Below, piece after piece: positions 35,442 to 45,303 of a DNA stretch of 56,325 nucleotides (its first letter is position 1; every line of letters begins with the position of its first letter). The notes beneath the pieces are model-generated. The model did not search any database. It saw only the letters and a program-made list of their open reading frames with translations, and was not told where the DNA came from. Made by a program: the position numbers and the translations under genes. This DNA is from Treponema sp. GTDB lineage: Bacteria; Spirochaetota; Spirochaetia; Treponematales; Treponemataceae. The stretch spans positions 1-56,325 of the forward strand of contig JAKSTK010000002.1 in assembly GCA_024402615.1 (NCBI GenBank), given 5' to 3'.

Positions 35442-37487
35442 CTATACCTTAAACTGTCCAATAAGCTTGTTAATTACTTCCATTGATTCCTGAGTCTTAA
35501 GTGCAAGGTCAGAAACTTCCCGGGTTGCCTGACTAATCTGCTGTGAGCCGGCTGCCATTTCATCCATGCTGCCAAGAATTGTTGCGGCAATGTTAGAAAC
35601 TGCTTCCATATCATTAGACATATTACCAAGTCCAATTGAAAGCTGCTGAGCATTTTCGCTTACTTCCATAGATTCCTGTTTCATGCTGTTTAATGATTCG
35701 AGAATCTGTGCGGAACCTTCATTCTGTTCATCCATTGCAGTAGAAATTTGTGTCACCAGAGGATCAACAATAGAAACCTGATTATTAATATTTGTAAAGC
35801 TGTCTGCAGAACGGTTAGAAAGTTTTCCGCCTTCTTCAATAAGTCCTGTAATCTGGAAAATATTTTCCTGAATTGAGTTTGCCTGATTACTAGATTCTTC
35901 TGCCAGCTTACGAATTTCATCTGCAACAACCGCAAAACCTTTACCCGCTTCACCAGCATGAGCCGCTTCGATTGCTGCATTCATTGCCAGAAGGTTTGTC
36001 TGTTCCGCAATAGAAGAAATTGTATTGTTTGCTTCTGTGAGTAATTCTGATTTCTGTTTAATCTGTTCGATTACATTTGAGCAGGCTATAACATCTTTTG
36101 CCCCTTCAGTAATTAAATGAGTTAAATCTTTGAAGGCCATAGACATTTGGTTTGTAATATTAGTAACAGAATTAATATTGCCAATCATTTCTTCAATAGC
36201 AGTTGAAGATTCGGTAATATCTTCTGTCTGTGCTTCAATGTTTTTATTAAATTCCTGCATAAGGGAATTTGACTGAATTACAATTGTAGAAGTATTATCT
36301 ACGGCACTTGTCTGATGTTTTGCCTGATTTTTTACAGATTCAATATTTGCCATGATTTGTGTGGTAGCACCGGCAGTATCTTGTGCAGATTCACGGAGAG
36401 TTTTTACCATTTCACTAATCTGATTAGACTGTTCAATACAATCCTTCATTAAATTCTGCATCATATTCATAAAGGAGTTTACGCCTTCTCCCAAACGGGC
36501 AATTTCGCCTTTTCCGTGCACAGGAATACGGTAAGTTAAATCTGCTTCACCTCTGGCAAGAGTATCAATAGCGTTTTGTGAACGATGAAGTGGTTTAATG
36601 ATGATGAAAAGGAAAGTAAGAATACAAATAAGAAGAATAAGAATATTTGCAGTAACTTCAAGAACAACAATGAAGATTGAAATCTGACTTGTGGCAGAAT
36701 TCATTGCTTCTGTGTTTTCTCCAACAAAAAGATAGATTCCGTTTAATCCTGGATATGACCAGTAAGTGGCAGAATAAGTAGTTCCAAGTAAATCAATCAA
36801 ATCTGACCATTTTTCGCCGGAAGAAACTGCATCATAAACCTTCTGTTCCATTTTTTCTGAAGTAAGACCTGCCAGACTGGAATGGAGACATTGTCTTCCA
36901 CTGTAAATGGCAAATTCACAGCCTACAACTTCTGGAAACTGTCTGAGAAATTCTTTTGAAGATAAATCGTGACAAATTTCTACAATACCAACAATTTCTC
37001 CACGAACAATTATTGGTTTAACGGCAGTTGCCTGAAAAGCCTGATTAAAACCTAATGCCAGAAATTTTGAACTGATTCCTTTATATGCATTGGCAGTATT
37101 ATTTGTGAATCTGGAGTTTTTACTGAATTCATTTGAAGAAAGCTTTTCCTGATTTAAGCCATAAACAGAAATCGATTCGACATTGAAAGTTTCTTTATAG
37201 GTCTTGCAAAGATGATTTAATGCTTCAATGCTGTTACTGTTCTCGGCAATCATTTCTGAATAAATATTGCTGAAGGAGGTAGCGATACTTTCTGCATTAT
37301 TCATTTCATTTTCGATATAGCTCATGGCAATATCAACATCGCAGGCAATTGTCTGCATTGCACTTTTTTTCCAGTGATATTTAACAAAAGCAGAAGGGGC
37401 TACAATCAGTGCAATGGCGGCTATTGTAAGAATTGTCATTACAGGAAGAATAATTTTATAAGAAACTGACGACATGTTTATTTTCAT
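35442..37487 (-). CDS. Methyl-accepting chemotaxis protein
   Basis: This 681-residue chemoreceptor has an N-terminal membrane segment (about 11-32), a large periplasmic Cache-type sensor (about 35-275) whose membrane-proximal part reads [15 protein letters not shown], a second membrane segment (about 277-300), HAMP (about 300-355) and a long cytoplasmic signalling domain. Its conserved hairpin tip is [20 protein letters not shown] (about 490-510). The ligand is unknown. It is transcribed alone, from a near-consensus promoter to a strong terminator. Confidence 0.92.
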   Translation of the reverse strand: MKINMSSVSYKIILPVMTILTIAAIALIVAPSAFVKYHWKKSAMQTIACDVDIAMSYIENEMNNAESIATSFSNIYSEMIAENSNSIEALNHLCKTYKETFNVESISVYGLNQEKLSSNEFSKNSRFTNNTANAYKGISSKFLALGFNQAFQATAVKPIIVRGEIVGIVEICHDLSSKEFLRQFPEVVGCEFAIYSGRQCLHSSLAGLTSEKMEQKVYDAVSSGEKWSDLIDLLGTTYSATYWSYPGLNGIYLFVGENTEAMNSATSQISIFIVVLEVTANILILLICILTFLFIIIKPLHRSQNAIDTLARGEADLTYRIPVHGKGEIARLGEGVNSFMNMMQNLMKDCIEQSNQISEMVKTLRESAQDTAGATTQIMANIESVKNQAKHQTSAVDNTSTIVIQSNSLMQEFNKNIEAQTEDITESSTAIEEMIGNINSVTNITNQMSMAFKDLTHLITEGAKDVIACSNVIEQIKQKSELLTEANNTISSIAEQTNLLAMNAAIEAAHAGEAGKGFAVVADEIRKLAEESSNQANSIQENIFQITGLIEEGGKLSNRSADSFTNINNQVSIVDPLVTQISTAMDEQNEGSAQILESLNSMKQESMEVSENAQQLSIGLGNMSNDMEAVSNIAATILGSMDEMAAGSQQISQATREVSDLALKTQESMEVINKLIGQFKV

Positions 37488-37519
37488 TTTGCAATTCCTT
37501 TATTTTTTAATCTTTAAAA

Positions 37520-37548
37520 ATTGTAGGTGGAAAAGTAGTATATGTCAA
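37520..37548 (-). promoter_or_regulatory. Promoter of the chemoreceptor gene
   Basis: TTGACA (37548-37543) and TACAAT (37525-37520) are exactly 17 bp apart on the minus strand, about 33 bp before the ATG, with AAGGAATT as ribosome binding site. Near-consensus sigma70 type; no sigma28-like motif is seen. Confidence 0.82.
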
Positions 37549-37551
37549 TTT

Positions 37552-37579
37552 TTGAAATTCTGTGAAATTTCGTTATAAT
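37552..37579 (+). promoter_or_regulatory. Promoter of the thioesterase gene
   Basis: TTGAAA (37552-37557) and TATAAT (37574-37579) with a 16-bp spacer, back to back with the chemoreceptor promoter. Transcription would start near 37586, so the ATG at 37578 (within the -10 box) cannot be the start codon. Confidence 0.75.
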
Positions 37580-37601
37580 GTTTGATAGAAGGAGTAAACA
37601 A

Positions 37602-38015
37602 ATGGGTGTTGATATTAAACGAAAATTAAATCTGGAAGAAACCAGGGATTTGTTTACTAAAGATAAGTATGCAGCTTTAAATGGATTTACAATTGATGAA
37701 GTTGGTCCAGGTTATGCTAAATGTTCAGTAAAGCTTGCCGAATGTCATGAAAATATCCGTGGCGGAGTTCATGGCGGTGTTATTTTTTCACTTGCCGACT
37801 TCTGCTATGGGGTTGCTAACGAAGGGGTTGCAGTATCTTTAACCAGTGAAATAAACTATCTGACCGCATCAAAAGGCTCTGTCCTTACGGCAGAAGCCCG
37901 CTGCAGAAAAGATGGTCGTTCAACAGTTTTTTACGATATTTCTGTAACAGATGATTTAGGAAAAGATATTAGTTTTATTACTATGACTGGTTTTAGAATC
38001 ACACCAAAGGAATAA
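37602..38015 (+). CDS. PaaI-type hotdog thioesterase
   Basis: This 137-residue acyl-CoA thioesterase of the PaaI/YbgC hotdog group contains HGGVIFSLADFCYGVAN (about 56-72), in which the Asp-containing segment is catalytic in relatives, and AEARCRKDGRSTVFYDISV. It probably hydrolyses aromatic or medium acyl-CoA thioesters. Start at 37602 chosen because AGAAGGAG lies 7 nt upstream and the promoter ends beyond the earlier ATG. The DUF72 gene follows by 29 bp. Confidence 0.82.
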   Translation: MGVDIKRKLNLEETRDLFTKDKYAALNGFTIDEVGPGYAKCSVKLAECHENIRGGVHGGVIFSLADFCYGVANEGVAVSLTSEINYLTASKGSVLTAEARCRKDGRSTVFYDISVTDDLGKDISFITMTGFRITPKE

Positions 38016-38044
38016 ATTAACTAAAAGTTTTAAAGGCTTAAAAA

Positions 38045-38827
38045 GTGGATTCTTTATTAATTGGTACAAGCGGCTATGATTATCCTGAATGGAAAGGTGT
38101 TTTTTATCCGGAAACCCTTAAAAGAGCCGATTTTCTTTCTTATTACGCAACAAGATTTAATGCTCTGGAATTAAACAATACATTTTATAATATGCCTGAT
38201 TCACAAAGGCTTCTTTCTTTTTATGAACGCTCAGAAGGCAAGGTTAGTTTTAGTGTAAAGGCAAACAGGATTTTGACTCACGAAATTCCGTCTACCTGGA
38301 AAAATTGTGCAGAAGAATTTAAAACTGCCTTAAGGGCAGTACAGGAAAAAGATGTACTTTCTGCAGTTCTTTTTCAATTTCCACAGAGTTTTCACTATAT
38401 TCCAGAAAACAGAATTTATCTTGCAGAATTAATAAAGGAATTTGAAGGTTTTCCGGTGGTTGTAGAATTTCGCCACGAAGAATGGATAAAGCCCTCTGTA
38501 ATGGATGGCCTTGAAAAGCGGGGAGCAAGCATTGCCTTTTGTGATATGCCTGCATTAAAGCATTTGCCAAAACAGGAAGCTGCCAGTCCTTTTATTGGTC
38601 CTATTGGATATGTAAGGCTTCACGGTAGAAATGCTGCTGCCTGGTATTCAGATTCCCCAAACGGAAGCAGCCGCTACACTTACGATTATTCACAGGAAGA
38701 ACTGGAACAATTTGTGCCGGTAGTAAATCATGGTCGGAGAGCCGGCAAAAAAGTTCAGGTTTTCTTTAATAATCATCCAAAAGGCAGCGGTGCATTAAAT
38801 GCAGAAAAACTAAAGGAGCTTCTTTAA
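38045..38827 (+). CDS. DUF72 family protein (YecE-like)
   Basis: This 260-residue TIM-barrel-like protein of the DUF72/YecE family shows LIGTSGYDYPEWKGVFYP at the start, ALELNNTFYNMP, FSVKANRILTH, VVEFRHEEW and YVRLHGRNA. The function of the family is not established. The start is GTG at 38045 with AAAGG 8-10 nt upstream. The 3' end overlaps the convergent acetyltransferase gene by 18 bp. Confidence 0.88.
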   Translation: MDSLLIGTSGYDYPEWKGVFYPETLKRADFLSYYATRFNALELNNTFYNMPDSQRLLSFYERSEGKVSFSVKANRILTHEIPSTWKNCAEEFKTALRAVQEKDVLSAVLFQFPQSFHYIPENRIYLAELIKEFEGFPVVVEFRHEEWIKPSVMDGLEKRGASIAFCDMPALKHLPKQEAASPFIGPIGYVRLHGRNAAAWYSDSPNGSSRYTYDYSQEELEQFVPVVNHGRRAGKKVQVFFNNHPKGSGALNAEKLKELL

Positions 38828-39286
38828 GATTTTCTTTGCTTTTCCCTGAAGAGTAACAACTTCTTTTACAGGTTCAAAACCCATTTTTTCGTAAAAGCCT
38901 GCCAGATCAGTAAGAACATAAATCTCATTATTTCCGTTATTTTTTGCTTCTTCACAAGCCTGCTGAATCATAAATTCTGCACAGCCTTTATTTCTGTAAG
39001 AAGGAGAAGTGTAAACAAAACCAACCCAAGGTGAATATTCATTCTGTGCAAGTTCATCACTGTGAGTTTCTGCATACATACTGTAAGACATGAGAGTTTC
39101 TCCGTCACACATCATAAACAGTTTGCTGTTTTCTCCGCACAGAGTTTTGAACTTATTTTCTTCCAGTAAATTGTGAAGACGGTGGGCACCTTCCCAATCA
39201 CTGCGACTAATTTCATTTCTCCAGTATTCCTGATATTCATCTTCAAAATATTCAAGAATGTCATATTCTAATTCTTCATCTAACAT
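38810..39286 (-). CDS. GNAT-family N-acetyltransferase
   Basis: This 158-residue acetyltransferase has a central beta-strand and acetyl-CoA loop in VGFVYTSPSYRNKGCAEFMI (the R..G.A form of motif A, about 90-110) and a C-terminal LAGFYEKMGFEPV typical of GNAT folds. Substrate unknown. It is the last gene of a three-gene minus-strand group with TSUP and an MBL-fold protein. AGGAG precedes the ATG. Confidence 0.83.
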   Translation of the reverse strand: MLDEELEYDILEYFEDEYQEYWRNEISRSDWEGAHRLHNLLEENKFKTLCGENSKLFMMCDGETLMSYSMYAETHSDELAQNEYSPWVGFVYTSPSYRNKGCAEFMIQQACEEAKNNGNNEIYVLTDLAGFYEKMGFEPVKEVVTLQGKAKKILKKLL

Positions 39287-39301
39287 AGAAATCTCCTGTT
39301 A

Positions 39302-40075
39302 TTAATTAAAATTTGCTTTAATAATTTCATATAGAACTTTTATAAAGAAAATTGTGATTACAGTAATCATAATTGGTTTTGTGATTTTTGCAGCACCTTT
39401 TGAGAAAAATCTTGCACCAAGTAAATTGCCTGCCATTCCAAATACTCCCGCAGTTAATCCTAAAACTATCAGAACAGTTCCGTTCATCCAGAAAACTACA
39501 AGGCTCGTAATGTTTGTTGTAAGATTAATAACTTTTGTAATGCCGTTAGCTTCAGTTAAACTTAAATGGGCAAAGGTTGTAAGTAAAAGAATTAAAAAGG
39601 TTCCGGTTCCAGGACCGTAAAATCCATCATAAATTCCAATAACCAGAGCAATCAGCATACAAAAAATCAGAGTTTTACCAAAAGTATAAGGTTCTTTTTC
39701 GTTAATCCAGTCTTTTCCCTTTACGACATAAAAAGCAGTAAGAGGGAGGATAATGAGCATTACAATTTTAAAAATATAATCAGAAATCAATAGATTAAGA
39801 TGAGCTCCAAGATTTGATCCTGCCAGTGCAAAAAGAGCACAAATAATAGAAATTTTCCAGTTGATGTAACCATTAATTGCATATTTAACTGTAGCAACTG
39901 TAGTTCCCATAGCAGAGCTTAATTTATTAGTTCCAATTGCCTGATGAACCGGCAATCCGGAAATTAAATATGCTGGAAGGGAAATTAATCCTCCACCACC
40001 GGCAATTGCATCAACAAATCCGGCAATAAACACCAGTGGACAAATAATCAGAAAATGAACAAATGTAAGTTCCAT
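39302..40075 (-). CDS. TSUP/TauE-SafE family anion exporter
   Basis: This 257-residue membrane protein has about eight hydrophobic segments. Family features include FVDAIAGGGGLISLPAYL near residues 20-37 and QAIGTNKLSSAMG (about 45-57), with the second half (GFYGPGTGTFLI) repeating the pattern. Members move sulfite, sulfoacetate or other organosulfur anions. The substrate is not clear here. It starts 11 bp after the MBL-fold gene. Confidence 0.86.
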   Translation of the reverse strand: MELTFVHFLIICPLVFIAGFVDAIAGGGGLISLPAYLISGLPVHQAIGTNKLSSAMGTTVATVKYAINGYINWKISIICALFALAGSNLGAHLNLLISDYIFKIVMLIILPLTAFYVVKGKDWINEKEPYTFGKTLIFCMLIALVIGIYDGFYGPGTGTFLILLLTTFAHLSLTEANGITKVINLTTNITSLVVFWMNGTVLIVLGLTAGVFGMAGNLLGARFFSKGAAKITKPIMITVITIFFIKVLYEIIKANFN

Positions 40076-40086
40076 AAAATTTACGC

Positions 40087-40854
40087 CTATAAATCAAGTT
40101 TTCCTAAAAGAGAAGGAACCCAAACCGTAATATTTTTATCAAGCGAATTAAGAGTTTTACGGAAGAGTTCTGGATCAGCAGTGTTGCCTTTAACCATATC
40201 AAAATGAGTAGGAATTGCAACTTCTGGTTTTAATTTTGCACATAAACCGGCTGCTTCATCAATAGACAGATTACCAATAATTCCTGCAGCGGCTTTAATT
40301 TCATCCATACCATTAATTGGAGGCATGAAAACAGAAATTTTCCCCATTTTCTTAAGGGATTCTTCTAATCGCGGAGTCAAATATGTGTCTCCAAGATGAA
40401 TCAGGGTAGTGTCAGAAAATTTTAAACAATATGCAAGGTTTTCATCCAATCCTTCTTTATTTAATTGATGGGTTGGGTGAGCGGTAGAAATTCCTGTGAT
40501 AGAAAAATGCGTTAGAGAAAGTGTTAAAAAATCTCTGAGCAAAAGAATTCTGTCGACCAAAATACCCTTTTCCAGAAGAAGCGATTTACATCCGGCAGGA
40601 ATAATAACTTTGGTTTTAGGGCAGGAGTTCAAGGCACGAATTACAGTTTCTTCTGCAAAATGATCAATGTGATTATGGGTACATAAAATATAATCTGCCT
40701 GTAAGGTTTCTGGTTCCATTACAGGAGGGTAATTTCTGATAGATTGTCCGTTGTCAATTAAATCGGAAAGAACAGGATCAATGGCAACTTTTACTTCTGG
40801 TGTAGTTATAATAAAACCGCATTGTCCAAGAAATTGAATAGAGAGATTTTTCAT
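40087..40854 (-). CDS. UlaG-like metallo-beta-lactamase-fold hydrolase
   Basis: This 255-residue hydrolase has family motifs CTHNHIDHF (HxHxDH, about 75), STAHPTH, LIHLGDTYL and IPTHFDM, in order as in UlaG-type lactonase/hydrolases. Start at 40854 chosen because MKNLSIQFLGQCGFII begins the conserved core strand; the ATG at 40911 would add 19 residues of non-family sequence. First gene of the MBL-TSUP-GNAT group and divergent from the CooC-like gene, with about 95 bp of AT-rich promoter region between. Confidence 0.82.
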   Translation of the reverse strand: MKNLSIQFLGQCGFIITTPEVKVAIDPVLSDLIDNGQSIRNYPPVMEPETLQADYILCTHNHIDHFAEETVIRALNSCPKTKVIIPAGCKSLLLEKGILVDRILLLRDFLTLSLTHFSITGISTAHPTHQLNKEGLDENLAYCLKFSDTTLIHLGDTYLTPRLEESLKKMGKISVFMPPINGMDEIKAAAGIIGNLSIDEAAGLCAKLKPEVAIPTHFDMVKGNTADPELFRKTLNSLDKNITVWVPSLLGKLDL

Positions 40855-40950
40855 ATATAAGAAATATTTTACCACAGACTTTTTATTATATGATATTATA
40901 AAATTCCACAATTTTTGTTATTTACTATAAATAATTTTGGAGCTTATTAT

Positions 40951-41715
40951 ATGTCAAATACACCGCAAATTATTGCACTGACTGGAAAAGGTGGAGTTGG
41001 TAAAACTTCAATTTCTGGTACCATAGTAAAACTTCTTGTAAAAAATCATCCCGATAAAAGAATTCTTGCAATTGATGCGGATCCGGCAATTGGACTTTCT
41101 TCGGTTTTAAATATTGATGTAAAAAAGACAATTGATGATATTAGAAAAGAATTAATTGCAAATCTTGAAGATGAAGATTTATTTTCTGTAGAACAACTGC
41201 TGGGAGAAGCAAAATATAAGATTTATGAAGCTGTTACAGAACAGAATGGTTTTGCTTTTATTGCTATTGGTCGTCCAGAGGCGGATGGTTGTTACTGTCG
41301 TATTAATGAATACCTGAAAGAAGTAATTACAATTCTTTCTTCTCAGTTTGATTATGTTGTTATAGACGGGGAAGCTGGAATTGAACAGGTTAATCGCCGT
41401 GTAATGGAAAAGGTAACTCATCTTCTTTTAATTACCGATGCCAGTAAAAAAGGCTGTCAGGTAATTCAGACAATTAAGTCGGTGGCTGATAATCTGGTTA
41501 TGTATGAAAAAGCAGGAGTTATTGCCAACAGAATCCCTTCAGAAGAAATTGCTGCTGAAATGGATATTGGTGAACTGGAAATGCTTTCTGCCATTACTTC
41601 TGATGATAATCTTGCGCTGTGTGATATGAAAGGTGAAAATGTTTTCTTTCTTGATGATAATTCTAAAATCGTACAGGGAACAGAAAAGGCTTTGAAGAAG
41701 CTTGGTTTAATATAA
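40951..41715 (+). CDS. CooC-like deviant Walker ATPase
   Basis: This 254-residue SIMIBI ATPase resembles CooC, the maturation factor that loads nickel into CO dehydrogenase. The deviant Walker A GKGGVGKTS is at 12-20, DADP at 42-45, and the CooC hallmark GRPEADGCYC contains C114-x-C116, equivalent to the nickel-binding CxC of CooC. Switch-like VIDGEAGIEQ (about 137) is also CooC-like. Start at 40951 has TTGGAG upstream; the ATG at 40915 would add 12 unrelated residues. It heads a six-gene operon that contains no CO dehydrogenase, so it probably matures or energises the unusual partner proteins. Confidence 0.85.
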   Translation: MSNTPQIIALTGKGGVGKTSISGTIVKLLVKNHPDKRILAIDADPAIGLSSVLNIDVKKTIDDIRKELIANLEDEDLFSVEQLLGEAKYKIYEAVTEQNGFAFIAIGRPEADGCYCRINEYLKEVITILSSQFDYVVIDGEAGIEQVNRRVMEKVTHLLLITDASKKGCQVIQTIKSVADNLVMYEKAGVIANRIPSEEIAAEMDIGELEMLSAITSDDNLALCDMKGENVFFLDDNSKIVQGTEKALKKLGLI

Positions 41716-41739
41716 TTGAATTATAAACAGGAATAAAAA

Positions 41740-42930
41740 ATGAAAGATCTTAAGCATTTATACTTTTTTGAAAATCTTCTTCAGGAAGTAAATAATGATT
41801 ATGTACGTCAGGCTCAGTCAGAAGGAAAAATAGCAATTGGTACGGTTTGTTCTTTGATACCAGAACCATTGGTTAATTTGCCGGGATGTTTTTCTGTACG
41901 ATTAAGAGCTCCACGCACTGGTTCTATAGAAATTGGTTCCTATTACTTAAGCAATATGCTGTGTGAAGGCTGCAGGGCAATTCTTGAACGGGCAATGGAA
42001 GGCGCTTTTGAATTTCTTGATTGTATAATTGCTCCAGATGCCTGTGCACAAATGAATCGTTGTGTAGAAAATATTGAACATTTGAAGCTTTGCAACAAAG
42101 AAAAATTTTTTATTTCTTACGCCGATGTTCCAATGAAAAGTGATGAAACGGCCCTTGCTCATTATGTAAAACAGATGAAAATCCGTGTATTAGACACACT
42201 TTCCGAAACCTATGGTATTGATGTTTCTGATAATGCTCTCCGTAAAGCGGTAGAAGAACAGAACGAAATTTCCCGACTTATTACAGAGATTGGTGATTAC
42301 CGCAAAGAAGAAAATCCCCGTATTACAGGTTATGAATTTGCAGTACTTTGTCTGGCGACATATGTTTGTCCTCATTATCTGCTAGTGGAAAAATTAAAGG
42401 AAACTGCAGAAGAACTTAAAAGCCGTCAGCCAGATGAAAAGAAAAAATTCCGTGCAAAAGTTGTTCTTGCGGGTTCAGAAATTGATAATCCGGATTTTGT
42501 AAAGCTTGCCGAAGAAGCAGGAGCCCTGGTTGTTGCAGACCGTTACTGTTTTGGTTCTCTCCCTGGCCGCGAAATTATTGAACTTAATGATACAGAGGAT
42601 GTTCTTACTCAGATTTGCCGTAATTATATGCTTAAAGGAAAATGTCCACGCTATATGAATACAGACAAAATTAAAGAACGACAGACTTATATGGACCAGA
42701 TTGCAAAAGAATATCATGCAGATGGTTTAATTTATCAGCAGATTAAATTCTGTGATTACTGGGGCTATGAGCGGGCTAGTCAGTTTCATATTATGCATGA
42801 TGAATTTGGCTGGCCGGTACTTTCTATTGACCGTCCTTATGTATTCAGTTCTTCGGGTCAGCTTAGAACTCGTATTCAGGCTTTTGTAGAAAGTCTGGAA
42901 GTAAAGAAGATTGAAAAAGGAGGTAAGTAG
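41740..42930 (+). CDS. 2-hydroxyacyl-CoA dehydratase-family subunit, 396 aa
   Basis: This is a HGD-D family Fe-S protein (HgdA/HgdB, FldB/C, BcrB/C, double-cubane protein group). Typical features are GTVCSLIPEPLVNLPGC (Cys37), the region around Cys75/Cys78 (LCEGCRA), Cys102 in PDACAQMNR, and the C-terminal QIKFCDYWGYERA with GQLRTRIQAFVE. The N-terminal third has additional cysteines (50, 78, 95, 108, 118), more than a simple dehydratase needs, so a double-cubane cluster or a second cluster is possible. The substrate cannot be read from sequence. It pairs with the 512-aa gene 3 bp downstream. Confidence 0.87.
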   Translation: MKDLKHLYFFENLLQEVNNDYVRQAQSEGKIAIGTVCSLIPEPLVNLPGCFSVRLRAPRTGSIEIGSYYLSNMLCEGCRAILERAMEGAFEFLDCIIAPDACAQMNRCVENIEHLKLCNKEKFFISYADVPMKSDETALAHYVKQMKIRVLDTLSETYGIDVSDNALRKAVEEQNEISRLITEIGDYRKEENPRITGYEFAVLCLATYVCPHYLLVEKLKETAEELKSRQPDEKKKFRAKVVLAGSEIDNPDFVKLAEEAGALVVADRYCFGSLPGREIIELNDTEDVLTQICRNYMLKGKCPRYMNTDKIKERQTYMDQIAKEYHADGLIYQQIKFCDYWGYERASQFHIMHDEFGWPVLSIDRPYVFSSSGQLRTRIQAFVESLEVKKIEKGGK

Positions 42931-42933
42931 AAA

Positions 42934-44472
42934 ATGTCAAAGTATATTGGAAGCGAACCTTTAGGAAAATTCTATACAGGAAAAAAAGCAAAACGCCGTC
43001 GTGAATGGCGAGGTTTTAAAGATACCTGGTATGATTATTGCCGCTGGCTTGGTTACTGGAAAACCTTAATTGGCTTTGTTTTGAATATTAATAATACCCG
43101 TGGATTTCTTCGTTACCGCTGGATGATGAATTATCTTGCACTGCCAGATTATATGGACCGCCACACAGAAGGAATGCGTGGAACTCAGCTTAGAATGGCT
43201 CATCAGGCATTGGGATTAATTGTTACTGATATTTGTGACATGCTTAAAAAGATTTTCAGAGCAGATCCTGCTATTGGAAATGATAAGAAATTCAACGACA
43301 AAATTATTCTTTTTGATGAAAACATGATGTCAACTTTAATGGGAGGCTTTCCAAATCTTACATGGCTTTCTGTTGAAGTTCCTGCAATTTATACTTCTTC
43401 CATGCTTAGTCAGGAAGGAGTTCAGTATTATGTAGATAAAACTCATGAATACGGAGTACCTGTTGATGTTTGTCCAATGCCTGCAGCAGAACTTGGAGCT
43501 ACTCTTGCAGATGATTTTCCTTTAATCGGGAAGTGTGCGGTTCAGTGTAATACTACCTGTGATGGTTCGCTAATGGGAAACGGAATAGAAGCCCGTGCTT
43601 TTAAGATTCCTACTTTCCAGCTGGCCGTACCAATCCGCCATCGTCAGAATAGTGTTCAGGATTATGCCGCTGCTGAAATTGTTAATGCAATTCATTTTAT
43701 TGAAGATCAGACAGGTGAAAAATTTGACTGGGATGCTTTCTTTGACAGCATGAAGCGTTTTAATAAAGAAACAGACGAATTTCTTGAATGGCTGGAAATT
43801 TCTAAAACAGAGTTTCCGCAGGTTATGGGAGTTACTCTCGCTCTTTACCGATATGGAGTATATCAGGCGGCAGGTGGTCGTAATGAAGCTTTCCTAAAAA
43901 TGGACAAATGGCTTACAAAAATGGCTACAGATGCTTACAAAAACAAAGAAATGGCATGTAAGCAATACCGTCATCGTGCCATGACCTGGGGCGTTCAGGC
44001 TGCATATTACACTGCTTTTCCAATCTGGATGATGAACTGCTGGGGAATTGTTCCAGTTGCAGATATGCTTTCTATGGTTTCTACAGAAAAAATTAATACA
44101 GAAGATAAAGATCAGGCTATGCTGGATCTGGCTTACCTTTATGAAAATATGATTATGCGTAACCGTTCAAACGGAGGATACGAAACCGGTGTAGAAGCAT
44201 TGTGGCGTAACTGTGAAGCTTTGAATATTGATATGGTTATTATGTATGTTCATATGGGTTGTAAGGCAATGTCTGGTTATCACGGATTATTTGAAGAAGA
44301 AGCACGCAAACACGGAATTCATTTAATCTGGGTAACTCATAATCTTATGTGTCCACATGACGGAACCCGCCGTGATATGCGAATGGAAGTAAACCGTTAT
44401 ATGAGAAGTGTTTTACGGGAAGAACCACTGGATCCAAGTCTTGAAGATTTCGATGATGGTGAATCCTGGTAA
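42934..44472 (+). CDS. 2-hydroxyacyl-CoA dehydratase-family subunit, 512 aa
   Basis: This is the second HGD-D family subunit and is longer than its partner. A basic N-terminus with many aromatic residues (about 20-70) is followed by a core with VDVCPMPAAELG (Cys180) and GKCAVQCNTTC (Cys201, Cys205, Cys209, spaced by three). FFDSMKRFNKET and HMGCKAMSGYH follow, and the C-terminus has LMCPHDGTRRDM and EEPLD, as in HgdB-like proteins. The C-x3-C-x3-C cluster could bind a 4Fe-4S centre. AAAGGAGGT precedes the ATG. The heterodimer with the 396-aa subunit would accept electrons from the activator. Confidence 0.83.
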   Translation: MSKYIGSEPLGKFYTGKKAKRRREWRGFKDTWYDYCRWLGYWKTLIGFVLNINNTRGFLRYRWMMNYLALPDYMDRHTEGMRGTQLRMAHQALGLIVTDICDMLKKIFRADPAIGNDKKFNDKIILFDENMMSTLMGGFPNLTWLSVEVPAIYTSSMLSQEGVQYYVDKTHEYGVPVDVCPMPAAELGATLADDFPLIGKCAVQCNTTCDGSLMGNGIEARAFKIPTFQLAVPIRHRQNSVQDYAAAEIVNAIHFIEDQTGEKFDWDAFFDSMKRFNKETDEFLEWLEISKTEFPQVMGVTLALYRYGVYQAAGGRNEAFLKMDKWLTKMATDAYKNKEMACKQYRHRAMTWGVQAAYYTAFPIWMMNCWGIVPVADMLSMVSTEKINTEDKDQAMLDLAYLYENMIMRNRSNGGYETGVEALWRNCEALNIDMVIMYVHMGCKAMSGYHGLFEEEARKHGIHLIWVTHNLMCPHDGTRRDMRMEVNRYMRSVLREEPLDPSLEDFDDGESW

Positions 44473-44510
44473 AAAAATTCAGCATGATAAATATTCTGGA
44501 GGTTAATAAT

Positions 44511-45302
44511 ATGAAATATTTTGGCGGATGTGATGCAGGTTCAACATACACAAAGTGTGTAATTATAGATGAAAATGGAAAAATTGCGGCAAGTGTAATA
44601 ACCCGCAGTAGAATCAATCCAGTTCTTAGTGCTCAGGGAGCTTTAGACGAAGCAGTTAAACAAATTCCAGAATTAAAAAGTGCAGAAGATTTAACTTATC
44701 TTGTAGGAACAGGGTATGGCCGAAATAAAGTTCCTTTTGCAGATGAAAATATTTCGGAAATCAGCTGTCATGCCATGGGAGTTCATGTTTCTGATTCTGA
44801 AGTAAAAGCAATTATTGATATTGGCGGACAGGATGTAAAAGGAATCGCTATAGATAAAGACGGAACAGTTCTTAATTTTGCCATGAACGATAAATGTGCA
44901 GCCGGTACAGGACGCTTTTTTGAATCAATGGCAAATGCTTTTGAAATGAATCTTGAAGAATTTTCAAATCTTTCACTCACTGCAAAAAATACTATTCCAA
45001 TTACAGCCCAGTGTACAGTTTTTGCGGAAAGTGAAGTTATTTCTCTTGTAGGAGAAGGAAAACCAATGGAAGAAATTGCCGCCGGTATTCAGCTGTCTGT
45101 AGCAAAACGCTGCTTTGTTATGGCAAAAAAAGCTGGTGCTACAGACAGTATTACTTTGACCGGTGGATGTGCAAAAAACGATGGTTTGAAAAAAGCAATC
45201 GAAAAGGTTTTGAAAATTAAAGTTGTAGATTTACCAATAGATCCACAGTTAATGGGTGCCTTAGGTGCTGCAGAATTTGCAAGAATTAAAGGAAATAATT
45301 AG
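44511..45302 (+). CDS. ASKHA activator ATPase (HgdC/BcrA/BadF family)
   Basis: This 263-residue iron-sulfur ATPase fires low-potential electrons into HGD-D family partners at the expense of ATP. Motifs are GGCDAGSTYTKCVI (phosphate 1), IDIGGQDVKGI (phosphate 2), CAAGTGRFFE with Cys129 and PITAQCTVF with Cys168. The two cysteines that bridge the homodimer 4Fe-4S cluster in HgdC (Cys127/Cys166) are thus conserved with the same 39-residue spacing. GGAGG lies 9 nt before the ATG at 44511, which sets the start. Confidence 0.93.
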   Translation: MKYFGGCDAGSTYTKCVIIDENGKIAASVITRSRINPVLSAQGALDEAVKQIPELKSAEDLTYLVGTGYGRNKVPFADENISEISCHAMGVHVSDSEVKAIIDIGGQDVKGIAIDKDGTVLNFAMNDKCAAGTGRFFESMANAFEMNLEEFSNLSLTAKNTIPITAQCTVFAESEVISLVGEGKPMEEIAAGIQLSVAKRCFVMAKKAGATDSITLTGGCAKNDGLKKAIEKVLKIKVVDLPIDPQLMGALGAAEFARIKGNN

Positions 45303-45303
45303 T

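Noticed and set aside
40855-40911. Longer start for the UlaG-like protein
   Set aside because: The additional 19 residues are not family sequence and occupy the divergent promoter region.
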